A model generated the notes under the pieces. That model did no database searches. It saw nothing but the letters and a program-made list of their open reading frames with translations, and was not told the DNA's origin. A DNA stretch of 39,623 nucleotides from a virus. Below, one piece after another: positions 38,858 through 39,623 of the stretch; within the stretch, counting starts at the first letter, position 1, and each line of letters starts with the position of its first letter. The position numbers and the translations under genes are program-made. The stretch spans positions 1 to 39,623 of the IMG/VR virus record IMGVR_UViG_3300017987_000182; one strand, written 5' to 3'.

Positions 38858-39522
38858 TCGATCACCTCCGCCCCTATTTCCTCAAATAGATCATTTATCA
38901 GCCGTTTAATGTGGGCCAGGCTCCGGTATACTTCGCGCTCGATCCGCTCCCCGATCTCCATGATCACCTTCTGATCATCTATCCCGGCCAGGCCGGCGAT
39001 ATCGGCGGGGAGCTTGTCCGCCAGTGTCTTGAGTTCGTTTGTGTCGATCAGGTACATTTTCGAGAACAGACGCCGGACCAGATCCCGATCGATCAGCTCC
39101 TGGCGCTCCTTGTCCGTTTTAATCCGGAGGGCGTGGATCTGCTCGATCGTTTTCAGCTTGTCCGTGGTGGCCCTGGACAGGGCGCCCACGTTCGCCGGTA
39201 GCTCCCCGCTTTCCCAGTCAATGTCCTGTTCCGGGGTGTAGCCTTCGCCGCGATCCCCGTCCTCCTCCCCCTGGGTGGTCTTGGCCTTTTTCCTGTTCTT
39301 TTTCGCGCCCGGTTTCGGCCCGCGCTTTTTCTTCTTAGGGAAACCCCGCTTTATTTTGGCGGAGTTCCTGGCGGCGTTCTCCTGAAAATGTAGATTTGTT
39401 GGGTGTCCCGGATCCACGCCGCGCTCCGCCCGAATGACGCGGCCTTCCTTGATCGCCTTGCTGATCGCCTGGGGGCTCACACCCACCAGGGCCGCGTACT
39501 TGTTCTGTGATAAATACCTCAT
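38854..39522 (-). CDS. Terminase small subunit (Nu1-like)
   Basis: This gene encodes 222 residues. The N-terminus is a helix-turn-helix of the Nu1 kind (MRYLSQNKYAALVGVSPQAI, then KEGRVIRAERGVDPGHPTNL). A highly basic linker (KKKKRGPKPGAKKNRKKAKT) follows, then an acidic region and C-terminal helices (HALRIKTDKERQELIDRDLV) that should bind the large subunit. It recognises the packaging site, which in lambda-type phages lies just upstream. The ATG at 39522 has no Shine-Dalgarno sequence. An overlapping frame from 39583 is not preferred. Confidence 0.8.
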   Translation of the reverse strand: MRYLSQNKYAALVGVSPQAISKAIKEGRVIRAERGVDPGHPTNLHFQENAARNSAKIKRGFPKKKKRGPKPGAKKNRKKAKTTQGEEDGDRGEGYTPEQDIDWESGELPANVGALSRATTDKLKTIEQIHALRIKTDKERQELIDRDLVRRLFSKMYLIDTNELKTLADKLPADIAGLAGIDDQKVIMEIGERIEREVYRSLAHIKRLINDLFEEIGAEVIE

Positions 39523-39623
39523 TTTTCAAAACAAACCGGGGGAGGTTTAGGGGTGTCAACTCCAAAATATCAATTTCAGACATGAAAAATTAAGTCCCAG
39601 AAAGGGCCGCTGCGACATATAGG
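39523..39623 (-). promoter_or_regulatory. Leader region of the terminase operon; candidate promoter and possible cos site
   Basis: On the minus strand TTGACA (39559-39554) lies 32 nt before the terminase ATG, and a poor -10 candidate GTTTGT (39536-39531) follows after 17 bp. This is the same distance to the ATG as at the portal-operon promoter. In lambda-type phages the cos site lies just upstream of the small-subunit gene, so the last 60 bases may belong to it. No palindromic cohesive end can be defined here. Confidence 0.35.

Noticed and set aside
39335-39583. Open frame on the minus strand starting at 39583
   Set aside because: It overlaps the Nu1-like gene in another frame, lacks a ribosome binding site, and becomes Arg/Gly/Pro-rich after the first 25 residues.
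1-39623. Circular closure of the window (right end joined to left end)
   Set aside because: Joining the ends extends the truncated gene at 1-141 upstream to a TAA without meeting a start codon, so the window is not a simple closed circle in which that gene is completed.
1-39623. HIP1-type GCGATCGC repeat as in cyanobacteria
   Set aside because: A few GCGATCGC words occur (for example near 6450, 9092 and 19638), but the excess covers GATC in all contexts, so the octamer is not the unit.
1-39623. tRNA genes, CRISPR arrays, transposons, integrase or attachment sites
   Set aside because: None was seen on either strand by eye. Short repeats present are explained as listed, and no recombinase-like protein is encoded in the window.

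Overview
The window is most of a tailed-phage genome (or an intact prophage) with a contractile tail. It joins three evolutionary modules: a lambda-type head and packaging set (Nu1-like and GpA-like terminase, gpW-like protein, lambda-family portal, S49 protease with an internal scaffold start, decoration protein, capsid protein E family), a Mu-type contractile tail and baseplate (sheath, tube, frameshifted chaperone, tape measure, Mu gp43 to gp48 homologues), and an early module with its own primase-helicase, an SF2 helicase, a Sak4-like recombinase and a topoisomerase VI A-like protein. The DNA is GC-rich, genes are packed with 1 to 13 nt overlaps, and I see no tRNA, CRISPR array, insertion sequence or integrase. 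A secreted lytic transglycosylase, an amidase endolysin and the Mu-like baseplate suggest a Gram-negative (proteobacterial-type) host; I cannot name the species.

Layout. Bases 1-141 hold the 3' end of a membrane-protein gene. Bases 142-385 are non-coding and carry a 31-bp direct repeat pair, a weak terminator and a promoter. Bases 386-2830 (+) form a first early operon (small protein, TopoVIA-like protein, two Cys-rich proteins) closed by a strong terminator at 2848-2888, which abuts a second promoter driving 2937-3701 (three small genes, the last an HTH protein). A 130-nt structured spacer follows. Bases 3831-10599 (+) hold the replication genes and end with an amidase endolysin and a zinc-ribbon protein. 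From 10589 to the right end every gene is on the minus strand. Read in the direction of transcription (right to left) they are: terminase small and large subunits, DNA methyltransferase, gpW-like protein, portal, a five-gene accessory cassette, protease/scaffold, decoration protein, capsid, connectors, sheath, tube, tail chaperone, tape measure, baseplate, tail fibres, transglycosylase, a membrane coiled-coil protein and a VRR-NUC-type nuclease.

The most interesting points: (1) a probable second -1 frameshift (TTTTTTG at 14394-14388) that would fuse the 924-aa YmfQ/lectin-like tail protein to the next reading frame, supported by an internal paralogous repeat whose homology continues across the frame change; (2) the tail-chaperone frameshift (TTTTTTA at 23941-23935), giving a 191-aa product whose extension has no start codon of its own near the junction; (3) a TopoVIA/Spo11-like protein without a B subunit; (4) a striking excess of GATC, apparently created by codon choice in both strands and modules, next to a phage-encoded DPPY methyltransferase; (5) two late genes without Shine-Dalgarno sequences whose TTGACA boxes lie so close that the transcripts would be almost leaderless; (6) a long hairpin plus terminator between the HTH gene and the replication operon.

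All family assignments come from reading motifs and gene order by eye; no database search was possible.
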